Shown here piece after piece: positions 1 to 8,842 of a stretch of DNA of 38,652 nucleotides. The DNA lies in assembly GCA_029219245.1 (NCBI GenBank), contig JAQXTA010000048.1:1-38652 (forward strand), read 5' to 3'. Both the position numbers and the translations under genes were made by a program. Below the pieces are notes generated by a model that was given only the letters and a program-made list of their open reading frames with translations, was not told the origin of the DNA and made no database searches. Position 1 is the stretch's first letter, and the number at the start of each line of letters is the position of its first letter. The stretch comes from Lachnospiraceae bacterium (GTDB lineage: Bacteria > Bacillota > Clostridia > Lachnospirales > Lachnospiraceae).

Positions 1-1
1 T

Positions 2-3000
2 GTTGCAGGATGTTCAACAGGTTATGGAGAAGCATTAATCAAATCCGCGCTCATGCTTGATTATGGCGAGGTTGAAACAATCGCACACTACACTGCTGCT
101 GCATTTTTCGATCCGGAAGTTGATTGTATCCTTGATATCGGTGGTCAGGATATGAAATGCATCAAAATCAAAAACGAAGTCGTTGATAACGTTATGTTAA
201 ACGAAGCCTGTTCGTCCGGCTGTGGTTCCTTTATTGAAACCTTCGCCAAATCATTAAATTACAGTGTACAGAATTTTGCAGAAACAGCTCTGTTTGCAGA
301 ACATCCGATTGATCTCGGTACCCGCTGTACGGTATTTATGAACTCCAAAGTAAAGCAGGCTCAGAAAGAAGGGGCTTCTGTTTCCGATATTTCTGCCGGA
401 CTTGCTTATTCCGTTATCAAAAATGCTCTGTTTAAAGTTATTAAAGTTTCCGATGCCTCTGAACTTGGTAAAAATATTGTCGTTCAGGGTGGTACTTTCT
501 ATAATGATGCCGTATTAAGAAGTTTTGAAAAAATTGCAGGCTGTGAAGCTATCCGCCCGGATATCGCCGGTATCATGGGTGCTTTCGGTGCTGCCCTGAT
601 TGCCAGAGAACATTATGAAGAAGGCTATCAGACGACCATGCTCTCCATCGACAAGATTAACGCTCTGCAGTTTGAAACCAGTATGGCAAAATGCAAGGGC
701 TGTACCAATAACTGCCGCCTGACCATCAATAAATTTACCGGCGGAAGACAGTACATATCCGGCAACCGTTGTGAGAGAGGTCTTGGAAAGGCTAAAAATG
801 AAAACGGTGTGCCAAATTTATATGAATATAAACTGAAAAGACTTTTCTCCTACGAACCGCTTCCTGTTACGGAAGCTAAAAGAGGAACCGTAGGAATTCC
901 GAGAGTTTTAAATATGTATGAGAACTATCCTTTCTGGTTTACCTTTTTTACCAAATTGGGATATCGTGTCATACTTTCTCCAAGCTCCAACCGTAAAATA
1001 TATGAGCTTGGCATTGAATCCATTCCAAGTGAATCCGAATGTTACCCGGCCAAACTTGCGCATGGTCATGTAATGTGGCTAATCAAGCAGGGCGTGGACT
1101 TTATTTTCTATCCTGCTTTGTTCTATGAAAGAAACGAATTTCCGGAAGCAAACAATCACTACAACTGTCCGATTGTTACTTCCTATTCGGAAAATATCAA
1201 AAATAACGTGGAGGAAATCGGTCGCGGTGAAGTTACCTTCCGCAACCCGTTTATGTCCTTCCGTGATTTAAAAACCGTTACGGAAGCTTTGACTAAAGAA
1301 TTTGATTTTCTTCCCATTACCGAGGTTATGGAAGCCTGTGAAGCGGGCTGGCAGGAACTGGATGCAGCAAGACATGATATGCAGACTAAAGGCGAAGAAG
1401 TGCTTCATTACATGGAAGCCAACCACAAACGTGGTATTGTACTTGCCGGAAGGCCTTATCATATTGATCCGGAAATCAACCATGGCATTCCTGAGTTAAT
1501 TACCTCCTATGATGTAGCCGTTCTGACGGAAGACTCCATCTCCCACCTTGCTACCCCGGAACGTCCTCTGATTGTGTCGGATCAATGGATGTATCATTCC
1601 CGGCTGTATGCTGCAGCAAGCTATGTAAAAACAAGAGATGATCTGGATTTAATTCAGTTAAACTCCTTCGGCTGCGGTCTGGATGCCGTTACCACCGATC
1701 AGGTAAATGATATTTTATCCGGCTCAGATAAAATTTATACTTGTTTAAAGATTGATGAAGTAAACAATCTTGGGGCTGCCAGAATCCGTATCCGTTCCCT
1801 GCTCTCAGCCATCAAAGTAAGAGAACAGAAACAGAAAGAGCGTACTATCCGCTCCTCAGCGATAAAAAAAGTAACCTTTACCGAAGAAATGCGCAAAGAA
1901 TACACGATTCTCTGCCCACAGATGTCACCAATTCATTTTGAAATATTACAATCGGCATTTAATGCCTGCGGTTATCATTTTGAAGTACTTCCAAACGACA
2001 ACCGTCATGCCGTTGATGTAGGTCTGAAATATGTCAATAACGATGCCTGCTATCCATCTCTTATGGTAGTCGGACAGATTATGGATGCATTACTATCCGG
2101 CAAATATGATTTGAATAAGGTAGCTATTATTATGACACAGACCGGTGGTGGCTGTCGTGCAACCAACTATGTCGGCTTTATCCGACGTGCTCTGGAAAAA
2201 GCAGGTATGTCCCAGATTCCTGTTATTTCCTTAAATCTTGCCGGTATCGAAAGCAATCCCGGCTTCCATCTGAATGCCGACATGCTGATACGTGCTGCCT
2301 ATGCGGCAACCTTCGGGGATATTTTCATGCGCTGTGTTTATCGTATGCGGCCTTATGAAAAGGAACCGGGAGCTGTCAATGCCCTGCATCGGAAATGGGT
2401 TGCAAAATGTCAGGATTTTGTTTCTGCCAAGCACATGAATTATTTTAAATTCCAGAAAATGTGCCGTCAGATCATCGAAGAATTCGATGCCGTTCCTGTT
2501 TTGGAAGCTCAAAAGCCCCGCGTTGGTATTGTTGGCGAAATTCTGGTAAAATTTGCACCGGCCGCAAACAATCACCTTGTAGAGCTTTTAGAGTCTGAAG
2601 GTGCAGAAGCTGTTGTTCCGGACTTGTTGGACTTCATGCTTTACTGTTTTTACAATCAGATATATAAAGCAGAGTTTCTTGGTACCTCTAAGAAAGCAGC
2701 GCAAATATCCAGACTCGGTATCCGGGCAATTGAGAAGCTTCGTTCCGGTGCCGTAAAAGCCTTTGAAAAGAGCAAACATTTTGATGCGCCTACCAGCATC
2801 TATAAAATTGTGGAATATGCAAAACCGATTGTGAATATCGGAAACCAGACCGGTGAGGGATGGTTTTTGACCGGAGAAATGGTAGAATTAATCCACAGCG
2901 GTGTCAATAACATTGTCTGTGCACAGCCGTTTGCCTGTCTTCCGAATCACGTTGTTGGAAAGGGTGTCATCAAAGAGCTGCGAAAGCAATATCCTCTCTC

Positions 3001-3118
3001 CAATATTGTAGCAATTGACTATGATCCGGGAGCAAGTGAAGTAAACCAGCTAAACCGTATTAAACTGATGCTTTCTACCGCACAGAAAAATCTAAAAAAA
3101 CAGGAATCCCGCAAATAG
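2..3118 (+). CDS. Acyl-CoA dehydratase activase / HgdB-like fusion protein, 5'-truncated by the window
   Basis: The frame is open from base 2, so the gene begins upstream of the window; the ATG at 53 is internal. The visible start reads [11 protein letters not shown] and continues into a BadF/BcrA/HgdC-type ASKHA ATPase with DIGGQDMK and the cysteine motif [12 protein letters not shown], expected to help hold an Fe-S cluster. A CKGCTNNC cysteine cluster follows, then a DUF2229-type region and a C-terminal half resembling 2-hydroxyacyl-CoA dehydratase subunits. Family knowledge: such fusions in Clostridia are usually around 1400 residues with two ATPase domains, so several hundred N-terminal residues are probably missing here. 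ATP-driven electron transfer to an acyl-CoA dehydratase is the family activity; the substrate of this long form is unknown to me. The stop codon lies in the loop of the downstream terminator. Confidence 0.88.
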   Translation, partial: VAGCSTGYGEALIKSALMLDYGEVETIAHYTAAAFFDPEVDCILDIGGQDMKCIKIKNEVVDNVMLNEACSSGCGSFIETFAKSLNYSVQNFAETALFAEHPIDLGTRCTVFMNSKVKQAQKEGASVSDISAGLAYSVIKNALFKVIKVSDASELGKNIVVQGGTFYNDAVLRSFEKIAGCEAIRPDIAGIMGAFGAALIAREHYEEGYQTTMLSIDKINALQFETSMAKCKGCTNNCRLTINKFTGGRQYISGNRCERGLGKAKNENGVPNLYEYKLKRLFSYEPLPVTEAKRGTVGIPRVLNMYENYPFWFTFFTKLGYRVILSPSSNRKIYELGIESIPSESECYPAKLAHGHVMWLIKQGVDFIFYPALFYERNEFPEANNHYNCPIVTSYSENIKNNVEEIGRGEVTFRNPFMSFRDLKTVTEALTKEFDFLPITEVMEACEAGWQELDAARHDMQTKGEEVLHYMEANHKRGIVLAGRPYHIDPEINHGIPELITSYDVAVLTEDSISHLATPERPLIVSDQWMYHSRLYAAASYVKTRDDLDLIQLNSFGCGLDAVTTDQVNDILSGSDKIYTCLKIDEVNNLGAARIRIRSLLSAIKVREQKQKERTIRSSAIKKVTFTEEMRKEYTILCPQMSPIHFEILQSAFNACGYHFEVLPNDNRHAVDVGLKYVNNDACYPSLMVVGQIMDALLSGKYDLNKVAIIMTQTGGGCRATNYVGFIRRALEKAGMSQIPVISLNLAGIESNPGFHLNADMLIRAAYAATFGDIFMRCVYRMRPYEKEPGAVNALHRKWVAKCQDFVSAKHMNYFKFQKMCRQIIEEFDAVPVLEAQKPRVGIVGEILVKFAPAANNHLVELLESEGAEAVVPDLLDFMLYCFYNQIYKAEFLGTSKKAAQISRLGIRAIEKLRSGAVKAFEKSKHFDAPTSIYKIVEYAKPIVNIGNQTGEGWFLTGEMVELIHSGVNNIVCAQPFACLPNHVVGKGVIKELRKQYPLSNIVAIDYDPGASEVNQLNRIKLMLSTAQKNLKKQESRK

Positions 3119-3131
3119 GGATTCCTGTTTT
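3097..3131 (+). terminator. Strong bidirectional intrinsic terminator
   Basis: A perfect 14-bp stem (AAAACAGGAATCCC with its complement) closes a 7-nt loop that contains the TAG stop of the upstream gene. T-rich tracts flank it on both strands, so it can also end the minus-strand transcript of the 57-aa gene that stops at 3146. Confidence 0.85.
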
Positions 3132-3145
3132 ATATTACTTATATT

Positions 3146-3319
3146 CTACATCTGTTTTCGTACAACCTTATATTCGTCATCCAATTGATAGAAAGAGCAT
3201 TCAAAATTACCGCCGCTTAAAAAGTGGCTCATATCGTCTTCATCCAAATCTACCATGCAGACATAACATTCGTAATCTTCATCATAGACATAGTTACTAC
3301 ATGTATCACAATTGCTCAT
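3146..3319 (-). CDS. 57-aa Cys-rich mini-protein, DUF6472-like
   Basis: The ATG at 3319 opens a 57-codon frame ending in TAG. The protein starts MSNCDTCSNYVYDEDYECYV, giving Cys4, Cys7, Cys18 and Cys21: a CxxC-x10-CxxC pattern typical of a small zinc-binding fold. An acidic middle and a conserved-looking YKVVRKQM end follow. From memory this layout matches the DUF6472 family common in Lachnospiraceae; its function is unknown. It begins 17 nt after the 96-aa gene on the same strand, so the two are probably cotranscribed, and the terminator just beyond its stop fits a real transcript end. The ribosome binding site (AAGTGGAA region) is weak. Confidence 0.72.
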   Translation of the reverse strand: MSNCDTCSNYVYDEDYECYVCMVDLDEDDMSHFLSGGNFECSFYQLDDEYKVVRKQM

Positions 3320-3336
3320 ATATATTCATTCCACTT

Positions 3337-3627
3337 CTAATAAAATATCTTATCCAGCTTACGATTGATAAATTTCAATTTCCCCTTGCAGTTTGGAAGT
3401 AATGATTCAATCGCTTCATCAGCCCCTTCCTTCTGCAACTGATTCACACAAAAAATACAGGTGCCAAATTTATCGTTAGAGAATAGCTTTGGTTTCTCCC
3501 ATTTCACATAATAGGAAATCCTGTTTTTCAACAGAAGCTTCTCGATTTTTTCTTTCGTTTCCATATCCGTAACCTGACACCATTCTAATTCATTGTGTAC
3601 CTTAACTTTCTGATACGCAGTTTCCAT
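3337..3627 (-). CDS. 96-aa hypothetical protein
   Basis: I do not recognise a family. The protein is basic, mixed alpha/beta in appearance, and has a FGTCIFCVNQ segment with a CxxC pair and one further Cys near the C-terminus; there is no signal peptide or membrane helix. It is supported as a gene by a good promoter (TTGCAC-17-TATAAT at 3702-3674), a GAGG ribosome binding site 8 nt before the ATG, and a following gene in the same orientation. It is divergent from metA, with promoters back to back. No function can be assigned. Confidence 0.6.
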   Translation of the reverse strand: METAYQKVKVHNELEWCQVTDMETKEKIEKLLLKNRISYYVKWEKPKLFSNDKFGTCIFCVNQLQKEGADEAIESLLPNCKGKLKFINRKLDKIFY

Positions 3628-3673
3628 TCTTTATACCTCATAAGTAAGTTTTCTAAAAATCCAGCTAAAATGA

Positions 3674-3702
3674 ATTATAACGCTTTTTCCGAAAATGTGC
3701 AA
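3674..3702 (-). promoter_or_regulatory. Sigma-A promoter of the 96-aa/57-aa pair
   Basis: On the minus strand TTGCAC (3702-3697) is followed by a 17-bp spacer and a perfect TATAAT (3679-3674). The -35 box is inside a 12-bp palindrome shared with the metA promoter. Confidence 0.65.
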
Positions 3703-3709
3703 GCTTGCA
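3698..3709. promoter_or_regulatory. 12-bp palindrome TGCAAGCTTGCA across both -35 boxes
   Basis: TGCAAGCTTGCA is a perfect inverted repeat located between the divergent promoters. It overlaps the -35 box of each (3697-3702 minus, 3705-3710 plus), a natural operator position for a shared regulator. That a protein binds here is inference. Confidence 0.45.
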
Positions 3710-3733
3710 GAATATTGTATTTTATGCTATCTT
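3705..3733 (+). promoter_or_regulatory. Sigma-A promoter of metA
   Basis: TTGCAG (3705-3710), a 17-bp spacer, then TATCTT (3728-3733). A TGAGG ribosome binding site sits 7 nt before the metA ATG. The leader is too short for a SAM riboswitch or T-box. Confidence 0.55.
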
Positions 3734-3776
3734 TATAGACGTTAGTATATTTTTAAGATAAAGTTGAGGAAATAAC

Positions 3777-4694
3777 ATGCCAATTCGAGTTCAAGATTCC
3801 CTTCCGGCAAGAGCCACCTTAGAAGGAGAAAATATTTTCGTCATGACTGAGTATCGCGCTATTCATCAGGATATCCGTCCTTTGAATGTGCTGATTTTAA
3901 ATCTGATGCCTACGAAAGTTGTTACCGAAACACAGTTGCTTCGCAAACTGTCCAATACCCCTTTGCAGGTAAAGGTAGAGTTTCTGCAGACAGCAAGCTA
4001 TGTACCGCAGCATGTAGACTCCAATCATCTGGAATCCTTCTATACAACCTTCGAGCAGGTAAAAGACCGTAAATTTGATGGTATGATTATAACCGGTGCC
4101 CCCTTAGATTATGTGAAATATGAGGATGTTACCTACTGGGAAGAACTATGTACCATTATGGAATGGGGTAAAACCCATGTCCATTGTACCCTTCATCTAT
4201 GCTGGGGAGCCTTCGCTGCTTTATACTATTTTTATGGACTGGAACGATTTGATATGGAGGAAAAATTATCCGGTGTCTACGCTCACAGGGTATTAAAAAA
4301 GACTTCCCCCCTCTTCCGCGGCTTTGATGATATTTTCTATGCACCCCAATCGCGTGCAATGGGCATTACCGCTGAAAAAATCAAATCCGTACCTGAGTTA
4401 GAACTGATGGCAGTTTCCGATGAAGCCGGTGTTACCATTGTAAAAACCATGGACAGCCGTCACTTCTTCGTTACCTGTCACCCGGAATACGATGCTGATA
4501 CTCTGGCGCAGGAATATTTCAGGGATTTAAATAAAGGCATGAATCCCAAGCTTCCGGTCAATTATTTTCCGGACAACGATCCTTCCAAGCCTCCGATTGT
4601 AAACTGGCGCTCTACCGGTCAACTTTTGTATTCCAACTGGCTGAATTACTACGTTTATCAGACAACACCTTATGATATTCGTACTATTGAATAG
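3777..4694 (+). CDS. metA: Homoserine O-acyltransferase MetA (O-acetyl more likely than O-succinyl)
   Basis: Catalyses acylation of homoserine, the first committed step of methionine synthesis, in the cytoplasm. The 305-aa length is normal for the MetA (glutamine-amidotransferase-like) family, and all catalytic residues are present: Cys142 in HLCWGAF, His235 and Glu237 in CHPEYD. Family knowledge: residue 111 sets acyl-donor choice (Gly for succinyl-CoA in E. coli, Glu for acetyl-CoA in B. cereus). Here it is Asp111 in TGAPLDYV. An acidic side chain suggests acetyl-CoA, but this is inference. The gene appears monocistronic, with its own promoter, and converges on ligA. Confidence 0.95.
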   Translation: MPIRVQDSLPARATLEGENIFVMTEYRAIHQDIRPLNVLILNLMPTKVVTETQLLRKLSNTPLQVKVEFLQTASYVPQHVDSNHLESFYTTFEQVKDRKFDGMIITGAPLDYVKYEDVTYWEELCTIMEWGKTHVHCTLHLCWGAFAALYYFYGLERFDMEEKLSGVYAHRVLKKTSPLFRGFDDIFYAPQSRAMGITAEKIKSVPELELMAVSDEAGVTIVKTMDSRHFFVTCHPEYDADTLAQEYFRDLNKGMNPKLPVNYFPDNDPSKPPIVNWRSTGQLLYSNWLNYYVYQTTPYDIRTIE

Positions 4695-4718
4695 CCGGAT
4701 ACCATCCAAAACAGGACA

Positions 4719-4732
4719 GAAACGTGCGCCGC
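4719..4732. repeat. 14-nt motif GAAACGTGCGCCGC, copy 1
   Basis: The same 14 nt recurs at 15642-15655. Here it lies in the 69-bp metA-ligA gap, 25 nt after the metA stop. It is GC-rich against AT-rich surroundings. Its role is unknown. Confidence 0.5.
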
Positions 4733-4751
4733 AAGGAGCAGAGCACTAACG

Positions 4752-4780
4752 ATGCCGAATATTTTACAAATATTCGGCAT
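4752..4780. terminator. Hairpin between convergent metA and ligA
   Basis: A perfect 13-bp stem (ATGCCGAATATTT and its complement) closes a 3-nt loop. It overlaps the ligA stop codon (4766-4764). Neither side has a good T tract, so termination is likely but not textbook. Confidence 0.5.
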
Positions 4781-6722
4781 TAAAATCGTCTTCGGAAATA
4801 ATACGGATGCCTAATTCCTTCGCTTTCTTATTTTTAGAGGAATTAGAGGTTACATCGTTGTTAATCAGGCAAGTCGTTTTGGAGGTTACACTTCCTGTTA
4901 CCTTACCGCCTTTTCTTTCAATGATATCCTTTAACTCATTCCGGTTACTGTAATGTTCCAGACTTCCCGTTATAACAAAGCTCATGCCGCTTAACGTCTG
5001 TGCCGACTCATCTACCATTTCCGTAACAATGTGGATTTCCTCTAACAGATTCTGTAGGTGCAACATGTTTTTTTCATTCTTAAAATAATCATAGAAAGCT
5101 CCTGCAATAACTTCTCCGATGCCTTCTATCTCACTTAACTCTTCTACATCCGCCGTCTGCATAGCTGCCAGATCATAACGGTAATACTTACAAATCATCT
5201 TGGCATTGGCAAGTCCGATGTTGGCAATTCCAAGGCCATAGATAACACGCGGTAACGTAGTTTCCCTGGCAACTTCAATACTGTTTATCAAATTCCGGTA
5301 GGACTTTTCACCAAAACCCTCCATCTGTGTAATTTCTTCTTCAAACCGTTCTAATTTGAAAATATCCGCATACTCATGAATAAATCCTTTTCCAATAAAT
5401 TTTTCCAGCGTAGCTTCCGACAAACCATCTATATTCATAGCATCCCTGCTGACAAAAAGAGTAAAAGATTTGATTTTTTTCGCCTCACACCCCGGATTGA
5501 CACAATAGAGCGACTGTACATCATTCACCTGTTTTATCTGTGTCGGCTGTCCACATACCGGACATACCTTCGGAATCTCAATAGAATCGCTTCCTGTCAG
5601 ATTTTCAGCAATCTGCGGAATAATCATATTAGCCTTATAAACCGTAATCCGGTCGCCAATCCCTAACTTCAGATTTCTCATAATACTGATATTGTGCACA
5701 GAAGCCCGGCTGACTGTCGTTCCTTCCAATTCCACCGGTTCAAAAATTGCCACCGGATTAATAAGACCTGTCCTGCTCGGACTCCACTCAATTTCTTGTA
5801 ACACCGTTTCCCGCAGCTCATCTGCCCATTTAAAAGCAATGGAATCTCTTGGAAATTTCGCCGTCATACCAAGCGACTGCCCATAGGCAATATCCTCGTA
5901 AGTAAGCACAAGACCATCTGAAGGGATGTCATAATTTTCAATTTTCTTTTCAAAATAAGAAATGGTATCCAGAATCGTATCCGGATTAACTTTCTTATAT
6001 TCTACGGTTTCAAATCCCTGCTTTGCAAGAAATGCAAATTGTTTTTCTCTCGAATTTTCAAAATCCACACCATCTGCTTTTACCAAACAAAAGGCATAAA
6101 ACATTACATTGCGGTTTGCCGTTACCTCATTATTCAACTGACGGACCGAACCACTGCACAAATTTCGCGGATTCTTATATCGTGCTTCAACATTTTCAAT
6201 CTGACTGTTGATTTTTTCAAAGTCTGAATAAGTAATAACCGCCTCACCCCGTAAAATCAGTTCTCCCCGGAATGGAATGGACAATGGCACATTTTTAAAC
6301 ACCCTGGCATTGTTGGTAATTACCTCTCCTACTTCACCATTTCCTCTTGTAACCGCTTTTGCAAGTTTTCCTTCAAAAAAAGTTAATACAATGGTAAGTC
6401 CGTCTAATTTCCATGAAAGCAATGCTTCCCTGCCATTTAGCCAATCGCGCAGTTCTTCTCTGTTTTTCGTCTTTCCAAGCGATAACATGGGCTTTTCATG
6501 TCGCTCTTTCGGCAATTCATCCACCGCCTCATACCCAACATGTATGGTTGGACTATTTGCCAGTGTAACTCCGGTTTCTTTCTCCAATTCCACCAGTTCA
6601 TCATACAGACGATCATATTCAAAATTACTCATAATTTCCGTATCTTGTGCATAGTATGCTTTCGCAGCACAATTTAAAGTAGAAACCAGTTCTTTCATAC
6701 GATTCATCTTTTCATTCGACAT
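4764..6722 (-). CDS. ligA: NAD-dependent DNA ligase LigA
   Basis: Seals nicks in DNA using NAD+, acting in replication and repair. I place the start at the ATG at 6722 (652 aa), because homologous LigA proteins begin only a few residues before KELVSTLN; an ATG at 6794 would add 24 atypical residues. Seen in order (652-aa numbering): N-terminal NMN-binding helices with YDRLYDEL; the adenylation motif KLDG with Lys105; a TRGNGEVGEVIT motif; an OB fold; a C4 zinc finger (Cys387, 390, 407, 412); helix-hairpin-helix repeats; and a C-terminal BRCT domain (TLSGMSFVITG onward). Several motifs differ from E. coli LigA (RNLCSGSVRQL, KANMIIPQI), which from memory is usual in Lachnospiraceae. It is the last gene of the MBOAT-SGNH-rluF run, 91 bp after rluF. 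Confidence 0.93.
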   Translation of the reverse strand: MSNEKMNRMKELVSTLNCAAKAYYAQDTEIMSNFEYDRLYDELVELEKETGVTLANSPTIHVGYEAVDELPKERHEKPMLSLGKTKNREELRDWLNGREALLSWKLDGLTIVLTFFEGKLAKAVTRGNGEVGEVITNNARVFKNVPLSIPFRGELILRGEAVITYSDFEKINSQIENVEARYKNPRNLCSGSVRQLNNEVTANRNVMFYAFCLVKADGVDFENSREKQFAFLAKQGFETVEYKKVNPDTILDTISYFEKKIENYDIPSDGLVLTYEDIAYGQSLGMTAKFPRDSIAFKWADELRETVLQEIEWSPSRTGLINPVAIFEPVELEGTTVSRASVHNISIMRNLKLGIGDRITVYKANMIIPQIAENLTGSDSIEIPKVCPVCGQPTQIKQVNDVQSLYCVNPGCEAKKIKSFTLFVSRDAMNIDGLSEATLEKFIGKGFIHEYADIFKLERFEEEITQMEGFGEKSYRNLINSIEVARETTLPRVIYGLGIANIGLANAKMICKYYRYDLAAMQTADVEELSEIEGIGEVIAGAFYDYFKNEKNMLHLQNLLEEIHIVTEMVDESAQTLSGMSFVITGSLEHYSNRNELKDIIERKGGKVTGSVTSKTTCLINNDVTSNSSKNKKAKELGIRIISEDDFNAEYL

Positions 6723-6813
6723 CGGTTCACCCCATCCTCTTCTTTGCATTTTACATTCTTTTTCCATAAATTTGTGAATTAATACAAACCACAAGATATA
6801 GATTTACCATTTT

Positions 6814-7542
6814 TTACGATTGCAAGCCACATGCCTTGTACAGAAATTCTTTCTCTTCCCGTGTTAATTCCCGATATTCCCCCGGTTTTAATCCTGCAAG
6901 ATTAACCGTCATAACGCGAATCCTCTTTAACTCTTTCACTTCATATCCAACCGTCTGACACATTCTTCGTATCTGCCTATTGACTCCTTGAGTCAAAACC
7001 ATTTGCATCGAATAAGTACCCGTCTGTTTGATTTCGCAGGCTCTTGTTGTAATATCCAACTCTTTCAGATACACTCCTGCCCGCATCGTATCAATTGCTT
7101 CTTTCGTCAATGGTTTCGTAACTTTAACCTGATACTCCTTCTCATGGCAGTTAGCTCCACGCATCATGGCATTTATTAAATCCCCGTCATTGGTCATTAA
7201 GAGCAGGCCTTCTGAATCTTTATCCAGTCTTCCGGCGTAAGTAACGCGAATCGGATACTGTAATGCATCCGTTACCTTTACTTTGGCATATTTATCCCGT
7301 TCTGTACACACAACTCCCACCGGCTTATAATAAGCAAGAACGACCTTATTTTCAGGATTCTGTACTGCTTTTCCATGTACGGTAACTGCATCCTGTATGC
7401 AAACTTTCTCACCGGGTTTAGCAGTCCTTCCATTCACGCAGACAACTCCCTGCTCAATCAATCTGTCTGCATCTCTTCTGGAGCAGACACCACATTGCGC
7501 AAGATATTTATTTAATCGAATTTCCTGTACTTCCATTCCCAT
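6814..7542 (-). CDS. RluF-like pseudouridine synthase (RsuA/RluB/RluF family)
   Basis: Converts a uridine in rRNA to pseudouridine. An N-terminal S4 RNA-binding domain (RLNKYLAQCGVCSRRDADR) precedes the catalytic domain with GRLDKDSEGLLLMTNDGD, where the Asp of GRLD is the nucleophile, and the family-typical NRQIRRMC. The segment around HEKEYQV and the overall spacing look closer to RluF (23S U2604) than to RsuA or RluB; the exact target is inference. The 242-aa length is normal. Its first 35 nt overlap the end of the SGNH gene, implying translational coupling. The start may be the ATG at 7542 or the one at 7536, which has AAAGG at better spacing. Confidence 0.88.
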   Translation of the reverse strand: MGMEVQEIRLNKYLAQCGVCSRRDADRLIEQGVVCVNGRTAKPGEKVCIQDAVTVHGKAVQNPENKVVLAYYKPVGVVCTERDKYAKVKVTDALQYPIRVTYAGRLDKDSEGLLLMTNDGDLINAMMRGANCHEKEYQVKVTKPLTKEAIDTMRAGVYLKELDITTRACEIKQTGTYSMQMVLTQGVNRQIRRMCQTVGYEVKELKRIRVMTVNLAGLKPGEYRELTREEKEFLYKACGLQS

Positions 7543-8827
7543 CCTTTACCACTCCATGCTCCATAAAGAACTCTTTCCATGATTCATAATTATCTGCATA
7601 CAAGTGTACACCATCAAAAGTTAAATCTGATTTTAAGAATCCATTGTTATCTGTAAATAACGGATTACTATCCAGGTAAAAAACGTTGACACCGTCTGCC
7701 AAACTTGCCGAAGCCGCATTTTTATCATTGATATTTACATTATTAAATTCAGTTGCCATATTATTTTTTTCTCTGCTCACATGAAGGTTTGCCAGAATAA
7801 AAATAACTGCCTGTGGCTGCCATTCTCTTATTTGTGCAACAACCGTACGGTATTGTTCCAGATACTTTTCAGTATCTCCATAGCCCAATTCATTCATGCC
7901 AAGCATAATATAAATTTTCCCATACTGCTTCTGCTGCAGGACTTGACTAAGATTCACTTTCTGTCCGTTTTTCTGCCAGGTAATCCCTTTCTCCCCGAAC
8001 AGCTTATAGATTGTCATTCCGTTCTCACAGTAGAAATCTGCATCGAGTCCCGCATAATCCGAAATTCCAAGCGTTCTGGAATCTCCGATAAATGCAGCAT
8101 CCGTAAAATAATTTTCATTTACTTTCCGATAATCATATTCCGTTGTCAATGCAATTTTGCCTGCATCCGAATAATAAATGGAATCCGTTTCTATCGGTGG
8201 ATAATCTATAAAGCGTGTGATACCGGGTTTGTTTCCTTCTTTATTTCCCGAAACCTCTTTTTCCCCCTTATCATCTGCCACTACCGCTGCATCGGAAGCC
8301 TCTTTCTCTTCCGCATCCACTTCCTGATCCGATACACTTGTCTCCGTTTCCGGTATTTGCGGCGGCTCAATAAGCTTCCCTTTTCCTTCTTCGTCCACCT
8401 GCATATCTCCTTTAGTTTCCCGGACCTCTTGGACATCCGGCAACACTATGGCAGGCACACCTGACTCCTTGGAAGGACTATCTGGACTATTACTGTCTTG
8501 TTTTCCCGAAATGGATTCACCCAGATATTCATTTATTATATTTATATTTAATTTTTTATCATTGTTTTTTTCTTTATTTGCAGCATCTTTTTTGATAACA
8601 TCTGTTTTTTCTTTATTTTTTGTGAGAGCAGGCTGCGCTTCTTTTCCCTGTACCTCTTGCTCCATCACAACCGCAAAAAAAGGATTGGACAACATATCCT
8701 GCCACTTCATTCCTTCATAATCACGATACCATACAAGCAGAAATCCACCTGCGGTTAAAAAAAGCCACGTAACCGACAGGGCAATTAAATATGGACAATT
8801 ATGTAAAATTTTCTTCCATTTCTTCAT
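7508..8827 (-). CDS. Membrane-anchored SGNH/GDSL-family hydrolase or acyltransferase partner
   Basis: A single N-terminal membrane helix (about residues 12-33) is followed by a long, low-complexity Lys/Glu/Asp/Ser linker (about 60-205) that could span the cell wall. The SGNH domain starts near residue 240: FIGDSR carries the catalytic Ser250, LGMNELG is the conserved Asn block, and DGVH near the C-terminus gives Asp405 and His408. It follows the MBOAT gene by 15 bp with a GAGGTGAC ribosome binding site. Family knowledge: MBOAT plus a surface SGNH protein is the arrangement of O-acetylation systems for cell-surface glycans (AlgI/AlgX, PatA/PatB). Acceptor glycan unknown. Its end overlaps rluF. 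Confidence 0.83.
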   Translation of the reverse strand: MKKWKKILHNCPYLIALSVTWLFLTAGGFLLVWYRDYEGMKWQDMLSNPFFAVVMEQEVQGKEAQPALTKNKEKTDVIKKDAANKEKNNDKKLNINIINEYLGESISGKQDSNSPDSPSKESGVPAIVLPDVQEVRETKGDMQVDEEGKGKLIEPPQIPETETSVSDQEVDAEEKEASDAAVVADDKGEKEVSGNKEGNKPGITRFIDYPPIETDSIYYSDAGKIALTTEYDYRKVNENYFTDAAFIGDSRTLGISDYAGLDADFYCENGMTIYKLFGEKGITWQKNGQKVNLSQVLQQKQYGKIYIMLGMNELGYGDTEKYLEQYRTVVAQIREWQPQAVIFILANLHVSREKNNMATEFNNVNINDKNAASASLADGVNVFYLDSNPLFTDNNGFLKSDLTFDGVHLYADNYESWKEFFMEHGVVKDGNGSTGNSIK

Positions 8828-8842
8828 GAAAATATGTCACCT

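Noticed and set aside
3628-3776. SAM riboswitch or T-box upstream of metA
   Set aside because: The gap is about 150 bp, already filled by two promoters, and shows no SAM-I or T-box conserved core; the leader after the metA -10 is under 45 nt.
7781-8464. 227-aa plus-strand frame
   Set aside because: It runs antisense to the SGNH gene, whose low-complexity linker lacks stops on the other strand; composition is not protein-like and there is no ribosome binding site.
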